A stretch of 64,000 bases of DNA from Lonepinella koalarum. GTDB lineage: Bacteria; Pseudomonadota; Gammaproteobacteria; Enterobacterales; Pasteurellaceae. The stretch is from contig NZ_SRHX01000008.1 in the NCBI RefSeq assembly GCF_004565475.1, positions 20,869-84,868 of the forward strand. The letters run 5' to 3'. Positions 49,763 through 59,335 of this stretch are shown here, one piece after another. Every line of letters begins with the position of its first letter. Positions within the stretch are counted from its first letter, which is position 1. The notes under the pieces are model-generated. The model was not told the origin of the DNA, searched no databases, and saw only the letters and a list, made by a program, of their open reading frames with translations. The position numbers and the translations under genes were made by a program.

Positions 49763-51083
49763 CTATAAATTGGATCTTTGTTGTATTCCTACTTCAACCT
49801 TGCTGGTTACAATCTGATTTATTGCTAAATCAGATTGCATTGCCGTCAAGTCCATAAGCGTAAATTCGGGCAGAACTTGCCCTATTTGTTTTTTAATTAA
49901 GCGTAATAAATTTATTGAAGCATTATAATCACGATTTATTTTCGCACCGCAATGTTCACAACAATAAATCGTTCACTTAACTTTAATTCTTTTTTAATTG
50001 AACCGCATTGACTACACGTTTTTGAGCTTGGATAAAATCTATCTGCAAAAATAATCTCTTTCCCATTATATTTTGCTTTGTATTCAAGCTGTCTTCTAAA
50101 TTCGTAGAAACTTACATCAGCAATAGACTTCGCTAATTTATGATTTTTCATCATTCCTTTTACATTTAAATCTTCTAAACAGATATAATCTGCCTGTTTA
50201 ATGATTGACGAACTCAGTTTATGTAAAAAATCATTGCGAATATTGACTATTCGCCGATGTAATTTGGCTAGTTTTAAACTTGCTTTTAAATAATTCGCCG
50301 ACTTTTTCGTTTTATCACCTTTGGTTTTTGGGTGTTGTTTTTTACTTAATTGTCTGCTTTTGGTTTTAAGTTTACGTGCAAGTTTAGCTAATGGTTTAGG
50401 TGATTTGATTTCTAAGCCATTAGATAAACTTACAAAAGATTTTAATCCCACATCAATCCCTAAGCCTAGTTTTGTTTTAGGCTGTGATTGATAATTTTCT
50501 TTAGCAATGGATATGCTAAAAGATGCATAATATTTATCGCCATTTGGGCTAATGGTTACACTATTTATCTTTCCTGAAAATCTTAATCGCTCACTAAGTT
50601 TCACATAACCAAGATTAGGCACTTTAGATATTGAGCGTTACATTCAGTAATGATTTTCTTGTATTTTTTAGAATTTTTATTGGTGTCAGATAACACAACC
50701 TGATCGCCACCAATATAGTAGCTCCCAGCATTATCACGTTTTTTCTTAAACTGTGGATAGCTCACTTTTCCTTGTTTTAGATCGCGAAAAAACTTTTGAA
50801 AAGCTAAATTCAAATTAAGGAAAGGTTGTTGCGTGGCATATTTACTGACTTCATACACAAAAGGAAATTGAGTTTTTTTGATCGCATTAAATTCTTTCTT
50901 TAAATCTAAATGTGTTTTTTTAATGCCTTGTTTGTAATATTCTTGCCATTTGGCTAATCCCCAATTATAGGCAAGACGAGAACAGCCAAACGCTTTTCTA
51001 AAATGCGTTTTAGCTTTCTTATTCGGATAAATTTCAATCTTATGAGAAAGACTGACAATATTATTATTCTCCGACATTTTCAA
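49763..51083 (-). pseudogene. tnpB: Frameshifted TnpB (IS607-associated RNA-guided nuclease)
   Basis: Three reading-frame pieces form one TnpB. Piece 1 (51083 to about 50625): N-terminal domain MKMSENNNIVSLSHKIEIYPNK onward. Piece 2 (about 50620 to 49970): RuvC parts with Asp in GLGIDVGLKSF and Glu in ICLEDLNVKGMM, plus CSQCG. Piece 3 (about 49968 to 49763): CCEHCG zinc half and the last catalytic Asp in NRDYNASIN. Each junction looks like loss of one base (AAAGTGCC near 50623; CGATTTATT near 49968). All catalytic residues survive across frames, so decay is recent or the indels are sequence errors. Overlaps tnpA by 20 bp. Confidence 0.85.
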
Positions 51084-51702
51084 TCATTACCTTTTGCATA
51101 TCATCTAACAATTTTTTATTTTTCTTGCTACGACTACCGTATAATCTTGCCGAAAATACGGTAATAATCTCAAGTACATCTTTTGCAAGTTCTTCTTCAA
51201 ATTTAATATTTTCATCACCTTTATTGATAATGATTACTTCTACATCTTTGGCTTCGCAAATTGAAAAAACCAATTCTGCACCAAAACGTAAAAGTCTATC
51301 TTTATGCGTTAGAACTAAGCGTTTAACTTTTCCGTCTAAAATAAGATTTAATAACTTTGTTAGACCTTGCTTATAGTAATTCATTCCACTACCAAGATCT
51401 TGAATAACTTCGTAATTAAAGCCTTGCCTAGAACAATAAAGTTCTAAAATTTGAACTTGACGAACTAAATCTTCTTTTTGATCGTGGCTACTCACTCGAG
51501 CATAAGCAATGGTTTTTAAATCATCACGATTAAAAACAATATTATGGTTAATCGCTTTGAGAGTTTCGAGTTTATAGCGGCGATCGCCACCTTTTGTTAA
51601 CTCATCAGGCTTAAGCAAGCCTTTTTTATCCCAGTTTCGTAACGTTTGTATGGTTACGCCAAGCACTTTGCTCGCTTGACCAATGGAAAGAAGTTTGTTC
51701 AT
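51064..51702 (-). CDS. tnpA: IS607-type serine recombinase TnpA
   Basis: 212 residues, apparently intact. N-terminal MerR-like helix-turn-helix (about 5-30, SIGQASKVLGVTIQTLRNWDKKGLL) and a serine-recombinase domain with the nucleophile Ser in IAYARVSSHDQKEDL and DRLLRFG. This domain order (DNA binding first) is diagnostic of IS607. Overlaps the tnpB pseudogene. Confidence 0.92.
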   Translation of the reverse strand: MNKLLSIGQASKVLGVTIQTLRNWDKKGLLKPDELTKGGDRRYKLETLKAINHNIVFNRDDLKTIAYARVSSHDQKEDLVRQVQILELYCSRQGFNYEVIQDLGSGMNYYKQGLTKLLNLILDGKVKRLVLTHKDRLLRFGAELVFSICEAKDVEVIIINKGDENIKFEEELAKDVLEIITVFSARLYGSRSKKNKKLLDDMQKVMIENVGE

Positions 51703-51850
51703 TTTGGAAATTATAGCATAGAATCAACGGAACTGATTGTACTAAATTATTTAGATATTTATAGAATTTTATAGATTTTATCTTTCAGTTTCTTGCCCCT
51801 TTCAGCTATAATTTTCATCTATCTTTTACAATAAAATAAAGGAGATGAAA

Positions 51851-53200
51851 ATGGAGCTACTTATCGGATTATGTGTCATTATCATTACCGGTTATTACAT
51901 CATCAAAGGCTATAACTCTGCTGGTGTTTTGTTATCCACAGGGTTATTGCTATTATTACTCAGCGTCGCGTTAGATAAACCCATTCTACCCCAACAGGTC
52001 AAATCTACTGGTCTCGCCTATTTAGATATTTTGGAATACGTCAAATATCTATTGCTCAATCGTGGTGGCGATTTGGGTATGTTAATTATGGTATTGTGTG
52101 GCTTTGCTAAATATATGTCACATATTGGTGCAAATGATGTCGTTGTAAAATTAATTTCTCGTCCACTACATAAAATTAAATCCCCCTATATTTTAATGAT
52201 GTTTGCCTATGTCGTGGCTTGTTGCATGACATTCTCCGTTTCTTCCGCCACAGGACTTGGGGTATTATTAATGGCAACACTCTTCCCAATTATGGTGAAT
52301 ATCGGGATTAGCCGTGGTGCTGCCGCCGCCATTTGTGCATCACCGTCTTCAATTATTCTTTCGCCAACATCTGGAGACGTGGTATTAGCTGCAGAAAAAG
52401 CACAATTACCCTTATTAGATTTTGCCATTAAATTGACTTTACCCACTTCCATTGTTGCCATCACTGCCGTTGCTATTAGCCATTATTTTTGGCAACGCTA
52501 CTTAGATAGAAAAGCCGATATTCAGGTGGAAACCTTAGAAGTGGCGGAAATCACCACTAAAGTCCCAAATTACTATGCTATTTTGCCTTTTTTACCGGTG
52601 ATTGGTGTATTAATTTTTTCCGGCCAATATGCACCAAGTTTACATATTATTACCATTATTTTAATTGGTATGCTGATCACCTGTTTATTAGAGTTTATCC
52701 GCACTTTTGATGCCAAAACCGTATTAAATGATCTCACTGCATTTTATCACGGCATGGCAGATGCCTTTTCCGGAGTAGTTATTTTGTTAGTCGCTGCGGG
52801 GGTATTTGCACAAGGTTTAAGCACTATCGGCTTTATTCACGAACTGATTGATTCGGTACAGAATTTCAGTAGTGGTGGGATGTTAATGATGATTGCATTA
52901 GCATTAATTACCGCACTTGCTGCGATTACCACGGGTTCTGGTAACGCACCGTTTTATGCCTTTGTGGAACTTATTCCGAGACTTGCCAGTCAAATGGGAA
53001 TTAATGCCGCTTATCTGACCATTCCAATGTTGCAAGCATCTAATATCGGTCGAGCAATGTCGCCCGTTTCTGGTGTGGTGGTGGCGGTTTCAGGGATGGC
53101 AAATATCTCACCCTTTGAAGTAGTAAAACGCACCAGTGTGCCAATGACAGTAGGATTAGTGGTGGTAATGATCACGACACATTGGATTGTGCCACAATAA
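51851..53200 (+). CDS. dcuC: Anaerobic C4-dicarboxylate transporter DcuC
   Basis: 449-residue inner-membrane carrier, about 12 helices; exports succinate during fumarate respiration or fermentation in E. coli. Very similar motifs: LLNRGGDLGMLIMVLCGFAKYMSHIGAND, SSATGLGVLLMATLFPIMVNIGISRG and TGSGNAPFYAFVELIPRLA. Start chosen at 51851 (six bases after AAAGGAG) rather than the ATG at 51845 that abuts it. A TATAAT lies at 51807-51812 with no good -35 box, as expected for an activator-dependent promoter. Confidence 0.93.
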   Translation: MELLIGLCVIIITGYYIIKGYNSAGVLLSTGLLLLLLSVALDKPILPQQVKSTGLAYLDILEYVKYLLLNRGGDLGMLIMVLCGFAKYMSHIGANDVVVKLISRPLHKIKSPYILMMFAYVVACCMTFSVSSATGLGVLLMATLFPIMVNIGISRGAAAAICASPSSIILSPTSGDVVLAAEKAQLPLLDFAIKLTLPTSIVAITAVAISHYFWQRYLDRKADIQVETLEVAEITTKVPNYYAILPFLPVIGVLIFSGQYAPSLHIITIILIGMLITCLLEFIRTFDAKTVLNDLTAFYHGMADAFSGVVILLVAAGVFAQGLSTIGFIHELIDSVQNFSSGGMLMMIALALITALAAITTGSGNAPFYAFVELIPRLASQMGINAAYLTIPMLQASNIGRAMSPVSGVVVAVSGMANISPFEVVKRTSVPMTVGLVVVMITTHWIVPQ

Positions 53201-53343
53201 AAATTTGAGAAAAACACCGCACTTCATATGAATGGATATACATAACCTAAATATATTTCCTATCGTTTTTGATATTGAAGTAAAAAATGGATATTTTTTA
53301 CAAAGAGAAAACGAGAAAGTGCGGTGAAATGTAGGAAAATTTT

Positions 53344-53366
53344 GTCCCTATATAGTCTATAGGGAC
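53344..53366. terminator. Hairpin between convergent dcuC and slam-like genes
   Basis: Perfect 9-bp arms GTCCCTATA / TATAGGGAC with a 5-nt loop. No clear T run on either side, so termination is only likely from position. Confidence 0.55.
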
Positions 53367-53375
53367 AAGGAAAAA

Positions 53376-54872
53376 TTAAAACCGTTTACTTAACTCTAAA
53401 TAAACCTGATGTTTATCATAGGTATAGAAAACGTGATTACTTTTGGTTTTATGATAACTATAGGTTAAACGTGGGGTAATGCCTTTGTAATGGAAAGCAC
53501 GGTGCCAAACAGAAACCGCAGCGCCGTATTCCTTATTACGTTGCGTAATATTAAAAACTGGCATAGGTCCTTTATAATGTTTTTTCCCATAGTTTAAATT
53601 TACACGAGTTGATAAACCTTTGCCCCATTCTTGTACCCAGCCTAGATTGATCGCTCGGCGAATATAGCTGTCGTCTATATCTCGGGTGCCGGTGCGATTG
53701 TAGCTTAAATTAATATACCAATACTGTTGAGCGTTGCGTAAATAACTTAAGCCGGTGGAAATATAATGGGTGTTACCATTGAGATGCTTACGCTCGGTGT
53801 AACGTTGTTCACTATATAAATAATTCGCTCGCCATTGCCATTTTGGATTAAGCCAATAACTAAAACTCAGAGTACTACCGCCAGATTTAGAGAAACGTTT
53901 TAAACTTTCTCTTGTTTCACGCCCGCCTGCATAGAGTGTCTGTTCCAGAAAAGGGATTAAACTCAAATCGGAACGCCCAGTTTGATAGCCCAAACCAAAG
54001 CCTTCATGCATGGTCATTTCATTAAATTTTTTATTATTCCAGTAATATTTACCATATAGAGAAAGATCTAATTGGTGATAAAACCCATTGCCCCACGACC
54101 ATTTTTTGCTCGCATCAAAATTGTAACCCACTCCTTGTGCCGATTCCCGTTTAGGTGACGTCCAGTTACCGTAGGTCGTGCCAGATTTTGGAGCGTTATT
54201 AATATTCGGATCATTTAAATAGGTGAAACCACCACCAAAACTCCAACGATCCTGCTGGTGAATAGCATTAATATAGGCATCAATTAAACCAGCGACAGCG
54301 GGAGTTAGATTTTCACTACGTAATTTTTCAAATTGCCCTTCAGCAGCATCATATTCTTTATTTTCAAATAATACCGTGGCTAATTGGAATCGGATCGGCA
54401 GAATATCGTTTCTGTCTGCCAAAATCTGGCGGTATATGCGGATAGACTGATTATAATTCCGCTCCTTTTTCGCCAAAATAGCTTGTTGCCACTGCGTCAA
54501 CAAAGGATCATGCCATCTGCTATCAATTTTCTGATAAATAGGATATAACATAGCCACTATTTCCGTCTTGCCTTGACTTAACGCAGGGATCAAGGCTCGA
54601 ATCACTAATTCAGGGTGTTTGGCCAGTTCTTCTTTACTAATGGATAAAGAATGCGACTCGGTTTGCTGAACAGGTTGCTTGCTCTGTGGTATTTGTTTTA
54701 ATTGGATTTGTTGATCTAAACTGTTATCTCTCATCCGTTGGTCATCAAAACGGCGATTAATTTCAAGCTGTTGTTGCTCTGGCGAAGGTTCTTCTGCTGC
54801 CAAAGCAAGAGTTGGAAATGTGGCAACAAACGCCAGTGTTAAAGTGGAACGAAAAAATGGTTTTTGCTTCAT
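53376..54872 (-). CDS. Slam-type surface lipoprotein assembly modulator (TPR + DUF560 barrel)
   Basis: 498-residue outer-membrane protein. Signal peptide (residues 1-25, cleaved at LALA-AEE), an N-terminal periplasmic TPR region (about 85-205, with NYNQSIRIYRQILADR and NKEYDAAEGQFEKL) and a C-terminal beta-barrel (about 208-498) ending in the aromatic BAM signal (YLELSKRF). This is the layout of Slam proteins, which move lipoproteins to the cell surface in Neisseria and Pasteurellaceae. Slam genes usually neighbour their cargo, but no lipoprotein gene is nearby; the cargo must be elsewhere. Confidence 0.85.
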   Translation of the reverse strand: MKQKPFFRSTLTLAFVATFPTLALAAEEPSPEQQQLEINRRFDDQRMRDNSLDQQIQLKQIPQSKQPVQQTESHSLSISKEELAKHPELVIRALIPALSQGKTEIVAMLYPIYQKIDSRWHDPLLTQWQQAILAKKERNYNQSIRIYRQILADRNDILPIRFQLATVLFENKEYDAAEGQFEKLRSENLTPAVAGLIDAYINAIHQQDRWSFGGGFTYLNDPNINNAPKSGTTYGNWTSPKRESAQGVGYNFDASKKWSWGNGFYHQLDLSLYGKYYWNNKKFNEMTMHEGFGLGYQTGRSDLSLIPFLEQTLYAGGRETRESLKRFSKSGGSTLSFSYWLNPKWQWRANYLYSEQRYTERKHLNGNTHYISTGLSYLRNAQQYWYINLSYNRTGTRDIDDSYIRRAINLGWVQEWGKGLSTRVNLNYGKKHYKGPMPVFNITQRNKEYGAAVSVWHRAFHYKGITPRLTYSYHKTKSNHVFYTYDKHQVYLELSKRF

Positions 54873-55043
54873 TGTCTATCCTTAATATTTACTAATGAGA
54901 ATAGTTTATATTTATTTAACTTTTAGTGCAAACCAAACTATTATTTTATCTTTACTAAATGACTAAATTTAGTTGCATCTCATAGAAAGAAAACGCTATT
55001 ATTGACGCCATTAAATTTTCAACATAGCGTCGCACTTTATCTT

Positions 55044-55994
55044 ATGCAAAAACTTAATATTATTTTCGCTGGCACACCGGATTTTGCCGCACAACATCTA
55101 CAAACACTATTAAATTCCCAACACAATATAATTGCTGTCTATACTCAACCTGATAAACCGGCAGGACGGGGCAAGAAATTACAAGCCAGTCCAGTCAAAC
55201 AGCTTGCTGAACAATATCATTTACCGGTTTACCAACCCACATCCTTACGTCAAGAACACGCACAAGCCGAATTAGCGAGTTTAAATGCAGATGTTATGGT
55301 GGTCGTGGCTTATGGTTTAATTTTACCTTTAGCCGTCTTGCAGGCACCCAAATTCGGTTGTTTAAATGTACATGGTTCGCTTTTACCCCGTTGGCGTGGC
55401 GCTGCACCCATTCAACGCGCGATTTGGGCGGGTGATAAACAAACAGGCGTCACCATTATGCAAATGGATGTAGGGTTAGATACGGGCGATATGTTGCACA
55501 AAGTTTATTGTGATATTGCACCCAAAGAAACCTCTGCGACACTGTATCATAAACTGGCGAAATTGGCGCCAGTGGCATTAATTGATGTTTTAGATAATCT
55601 GACTAACAGCAAATTTTCACCTGAAAAACAAGATGATAGCCAATCAAACTACGCTGAAAAATTAAGTAAAGCAGAAGCCGAATTAAATTGGCAATTATCC
55701 GCTGAACAGTTAGAACGTAATATTCGTGCCTTTAATCCAGCTCCCGTGGCATTTTTAACCTTAAACATCAATGGGGTACAAGAGCGAGTAAAAATTTATC
55801 AAGCCGAAGTATTACCTCATCAAGATAAAACCGCTGGCACTGTGCTCACCGTGGATAAAAAAGGCATACAAATTGCCACTGCACAGGGCGTGTTGAATAT
55901 TACCCAACTGCAACCAGCAGGCAAAAAACCGATGTCCGTACAAGATTTTTTAAATGGACGTGCAGACTGGTTTAAAATAGGCGATATATTATGA
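55044..55994 (+). CDS. fmt: Methionyl-tRNA formyltransferase
   Basis: Formylates initiator Met-tRNA. 316 residues from the ATG at 55044 ([19 protein letters not shown]); the longer frame starts at a TTG. Formyl-THF motif [22 protein letters not shown] and the C-terminal tRNA-binding domain (from about 205) are present. Overlaps rsmB by 4 bp. Displaced from its usual partner def. Confidence 0.97.
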   Translation: MQKLNIIFAGTPDFAAQHLQTLLNSQHNIIAVYTQPDKPAGRGKKLQASPVKQLAEQYHLPVYQPTSLRQEHAQAELASLNADVMVVVAYGLILPLAVLQAPKFGCLNVHGSLLPRWRGAAPIQRAIWAGDKQTGVTIMQMDVGLDTGDMLHKVYCDIAPKETSATLYHKLAKLAPVALIDVLDNLTNSKFSPEKQDDSQSNYAEKLSKAEAELNWQLSAEQLERNIRAFNPAPVAFLTLNINGVQERVKIYQAEVLPHQDKTAGTVLTVDKKGIQIATAQGVLNITQLQPAGKKPMSVQDFLNGRADWFKIGDIL

Positions 55995-57361
55995 GAACGT
56001 TAAAAAATTCGCCAAAAAACACCGCACTTTCAAACCGAACAATAGAGGTCAGGGCAGTTTCTGCACAAGTAATATTGCAAGTATTTGATCAAGGTAAATC
56101 CTTATCGGCTTTAATTCCTGACATTCAACACCAACTAAAAGCGCAAGATTTACCGTTATTACAAGAAATCTGTTTCGGGATTTGTCGAGTGTTGCCACGT
56201 TTAGAATGGATTATTCGCTTATTAGTCGATAAGCCATTAAAAGGAAAAACGCGTATTGTGCATTGTTTATTGTTGGTCGGTTTATATCAATTACTCTATA
56301 CCAGAATCCCTGCTCATGCGGCGATTAATGAAGTGGTGAATGCGACTAAAGTTCTCAAATGTGAGGGTTTCCGTGGTTTAATTAATGGCGTATTGCGCCG
56401 TTTCTTACGTGAACAAAATACCATCCTAGCGGTAGTCGATAAACACTGGCAGACCAATCATCCCGAATGGCTGGTAAATAAATTGAAAAAAACTTATCCA
56501 AATTGGCGCGATATTGTAGAAGCGAATAATCAAAAACCCCCCATGTGGATTCGCGTTAATCCGCAATATTGCACAGCAAAAGATTATCAGCAGCGATTAT
56601 TAGCGGAAACCGACCTAGTCAGTTTTGCGGATAATCATCCCCATGCTTTACGTTTAGCTCACCCTATTGCGGTGCAACATTTGCCTCACTTTTCTGACGG
56701 CTGGCTAACGGTGCAAGATTTGCACGCACAATGGTCTGCAATTTTACTAGGCGGGCAAAATGGCGAATTGATTTTAGATGCCTGCGCCGCTCCCGGTGGA
56801 AAAACTACCCATATTTTAGAATTAGCTCCACAAGCCAAAGTAGTGGCATTAGATGTGGAACAAAACCGTTTAAAACGAGTGGAACAAAACCTAGCGCGTT
56901 TACAGCAACAAGCCTTAGTGATTTGCGGTGATGCCCGCCAACCGACGCAATGGTTGCCGGAGATAGCGAAATCCATCTTAGGTAAGCAAACCGCGGTACA
57001 ATTTGACCGAATTTTATTAGATGCACCTTGTTCTGCCACGGGTGTGATCCGTCGTCATCCTGATATTAAATGGTTACGTCAGGAAACGGACATCCCGCAG
57101 TTGGTACAATTACAACAACAGATTCTCACCGCACTTTGGACGACCTTAAAACCCAATGGCACCTTATTGTATGCCACTTGTTCTGTGCTAGCAGAAGAAA
57201 ATAGTCAACAAATTATGGATTTCTTGGCGAAAAATGACAATGCAAAACTCGAAAAATTACCTTTTGAACAAGCTGATGAGCAAATCGGTATGCAATTTTT
57301 GCCAACAGAAAATGGCGGAGATGGGTTTTATTATGCGAAATTACGCAAAGTGGCGAAATAA
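55991..57361 (+). CDS. rsmB: 16S rRNA m5C967 methyltransferase RsmB
   Basis: 456 residues: N-terminal NusB-like domain (about 20-150, [15 protein letters not shown]) and C-terminal SAM domain with [17 protein letters not shown], the catalytic Cys in [22 protein letters not shown] and second Cys in [15 protein letters not shown]. Coupled to fmt by a 4-bp overlap. Confidence 0.97.
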   Translation: MRTLKNSPKNTALSNRTIEVRAVSAQVILQVFDQGKSLSALIPDIQHQLKAQDLPLLQEICFGICRVLPRLEWIIRLLVDKPLKGKTRIVHCLLLVGLYQLLYTRIPAHAAINEVVNATKVLKCEGFRGLINGVLRRFLREQNTILAVVDKHWQTNHPEWLVNKLKKTYPNWRDIVEANNQKPPMWIRVNPQYCTAKDYQQRLLAETDLVSFADNHPHALRLAHPIAVQHLPHFSDGWLTVQDLHAQWSAILLGGQNGELILDACAAPGGKTTHILELAPQAKVVALDVEQNRLKRVEQNLARLQQQALVICGDARQPTQWLPEIAKSILGKQTAVQFDRILLDAPCSATGVIRRHPDIKWLRQETDIPQLVQLQQQILTALWTTLKPNGTLLYATCSVLAEENSQQIMDFLAKNDNAKLEKLPFEQADEQIGMQFLPTENGGDGFYYAKLRKVAK

Positions 57362-57362
57362 C

Positions 57363-57394
57363 AACAAACCCCGCAAAATATATCGGGGCTTGTT
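57363..57394. terminator. Bidirectional terminator between rsmB and mscL
   Basis: Arms AACAAACCCCG (57363-57373) and CGGGGCTTGTT (57384-57394) pair over 11 bp with one mismatch (a G-U pair in the minus-strand RNA). Lies between convergent genes. Confidence 0.75.
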
Positions 57395-57409
57395 CACGTT
57401 CTGGGCAAA

Positions 57410-57796
57410 TTATTTTTTCAATAACTCACGAATATCGGTAAGTAATTCTTCGGTTGTCGGACCTGCCGGTGCGGCTTCCACCGGTTTTTTCAATTTATTG
57501 ATGCCTTTTACCATCATAAAAATAGCAAATGCAATAATAATAAAATCAAATACATTTTGAATAAATAAACCGTAGTTTAAAGTGACTGCTGGGGTTTCGC
57601 CCACGGCCTCGGCTAACACAATTTTTAAATCTTTGAAATCCACGCCACCCGTCAAAATACCTAATACTGGCATCACGACATCAGCAACTAACGAACTCAC
57701 AATTTTACCAAATGCACCACCGATGATCACACCGACAGCCATATCCACGACATTGCCACGCATAGCAAATTCACGAAATTCTTTCATAAAGCTCAT
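57410..57796 (-). CDS. mscL: Large-conductance mechanosensitive channel MscL
   Basis: 128 residues, pentameric turgor-release channel. N-terminal [40 protein letters not shown] is TM1 with the gate; TM2 is about 70-97; the charged C-terminal helix ends in [13 protein letters not shown]. Follows trkA on the same strand, matching the Haemophilus gene order. Confidence 0.98.
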   Translation of the reverse strand: MSFMKEFREFAMRGNVVDMAVGVIIGGAFGKIVSSLVADVVMPVLGILTGGVDFKDLKIVLAEAVGETPAVTLNYGLFIQNVFDFIIIAFAIFMMVKGINKLKKPVEAAPAGPTTEELLTDIRELLKK

Positions 57797-57883
57797 AAAT
57801 CTTTTCCCTGTTGTTAAGTTGAATGTTAAAAGAGAGCGTATTATATAAATTTTAAACGCTTTGTATAGCGTTTTGTTTATTTT

Positions 57884-59260
57884 TTAGATAAAAAGTGTCG
57901 TCGGTTGAAACAGTTTCTCAATTTCGGAAACCTGTTTTTTATCCGCAAGGTAAACCACCACATGATCTTTTTCCTGAATAATCAGATCCTTGCGTGCAAT
58001 AATCACTTCGCCACCACGCAATACTGCCCCAATTAGGGCGCTATTTGGTAATTTTAGGTCACTGATTTTACGACCGATAATATTTGAACTGGTTTCATCT
58101 CCATGCATAATGGCTTCCAACGCCTCAGCGGTACCGTGACGAAGTGATGCAACATGAATAATATCCCCTTTACGTACATGTCCTAATAGTGCCGAAATAG
58201 TCGCTTGTTGTGGTGATACCACAATGTCCACCCCGCCCCCTTGAATCAAGTTGATATATGCCATGCGTTGAATCAGTACCATGACTTTTTTGGCACCGAG
58301 TCGTTTGGCCAGCAAAGCGGACATGATATTCGCTTCATCATCACTGGTTAAGGAAATAAACACATCCATATTCTCAATTTGTTCTTCAAATAACAAACCA
58401 TGATCGGATGCATCGCCATGAAAAACTAAGGTATTAGATAATTTTTCAGCTAATTGTGCAGCTCGTTCTGCTTTGCGTTCAATTAATTTGACAGTGCAAC
58501 TGTTTTCTAATTTTTGCGCCACACTTAAACCAATATTTCCCCCGCCGGCAATCATCACTCGTTTATAAGGGCGTTCTAGACGTTGCAACTCTGACATCAC
58601 TGCCTTGATATGTTCCGTCGCACAAATAAAGGTGACTTCATCACCAGCTTCAATAATGGTTGAAGCCTGAGGGCGAATGGCTTTATCTTGGCGAAAAATA
58701 GACACTATACGGCAATCAATATGAGGTAAATGCTCACGTAAAGCAGAAATCGCATAACCCACTAACGGACCACCATAATAAGCTTTACACACCACCACAC
58801 TAATTTGTTTATTGGCAAAATGTGCAACTTGTAATGCCCCCGGATAATCAATCAAGTGAACAATATCTCCGGTGACTAAATTTTCTGGTGAGATAATATG
58901 ATCAATAGGAATCACATCTGGCTGGAATAATCTTTCTTTTTCCCGTAAATACTCAATATTGCGAATACGTGCAATTTTAGTCGGGGTATGGAATAAGGTA
59001 TAGGCAATTTGGCAGGCTACCATATTCGTTTCATCTGAATTGGTCACCGCTACTAACAAGTCTGCATCCATTGCGCCCGCTTCACGCAACACGCTAGGGG
59101 ATGATGCAGCGCCTGTTACCACACGAAGATCATGCTTATCTTGTAAGCTAATCAGACGCTCCTGCTCATTATCAACAAGGGTTATATCATTATCTTCGCT
59201 AACCAGATTCTCTGCCAGTGTTGTTCCTACCTGTCCGGCGCCTAGAATAATTATTTTCAC
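57884..59260 (-). CDS. trkA: Trk potassium uptake regulatory subunit TrkA
   Basis: Cytoplasmic NAD(H)-binding gate of the Trk K+ channel. 458 residues with two RCK repeats: [20 protein letters not shown] (1-20) and [18 protein letters not shown] (about 233-250), each followed by a TrkA-C domain. The TrkH membrane subunit is not in the window. Confidence 0.97.
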   Translation of the reverse strand: MKIIILGAGQVGTTLAENLVSEDNDITLVDNEQERLISLQDKHDLRVVTGAASSPSVLREAGAMDADLLVAVTNSDETNMVACQIAYTLFHTPTKIARIRNIEYLREKERLFQPDVIPIDHIISPENLVTGDIVHLIDYPGALQVAHFANKQISVVVCKAYYGGPLVGYAISALREHLPHIDCRIVSIFRQDKAIRPQASTIIEAGDEVTFICATEHIKAVMSELQRLERPYKRVMIAGGGNIGLSVAQKLENSCTVKLIERKAERAAQLAEKLSNTLVFHGDASDHGLLFEEQIENMDVFISLTSDDEANIMSALLAKRLGAKKVMVLIQRMAYINLIQGGGVDIVVSPQQATISALLGHVRKGDIIHVASLRHGTAEALEAIMHGDETSSNIIGRKISDLKLPNSALIGAVLRGGEVIIARKDLIIQEKDHVVVYLADKKQVSEIEKLFQPTTLFI

Positions 59261-59304
59261 GGTTATTCCTATTTTGGTTTAATACTAAGCGTTATATGCA
59301 AACA

Positions 59305-59330
59305 AAAACGCTCTCACTTGAGAGCGTTTA
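59305..59330 (-). terminator. Terminator after the OPT transporter gene
   Basis: Perfect 10-bp arms AAACGCTCTC (59306-59315) and GAGAGCGTTT (59320-59329) with a 4-nt loop, then T-rich sequence on the minus strand. Lies 6 bp past the transporter stop, insulating trkA. Confidence 0.9.
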
Positions 59331-59335
59331 TTATA

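Larger units (their letters stand above)
49725..51785 (-). mobile_element. IS607-family insertion sequence
   Basis: About 2.06 kb holding tnpA (serine recombinase) and a broken tnpB. CTATAAAATCCTATAAA (49733-49749) near one end and its inverted relative (51758-51774, one difference) near the other are probably TnpA binding sites. IS607 elements have no terminal inverted repeats and make no target duplication, so the exact ends are approximate. It separates def from dcuC. Confidence 0.75.

Noticed and set aside
49936..51083. Two separate transposase genes
   Set aside because: The two frames are consecutive parts of one TnpB, and a third frame continues it to 49763; they are pieces of a frameshifted gene.
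53213..53330. Two inverted uptake signals as one terminator
   Set aside because: They are about 100 bp apart, too far for a compact terminator stem; treated as independent uptake signals.
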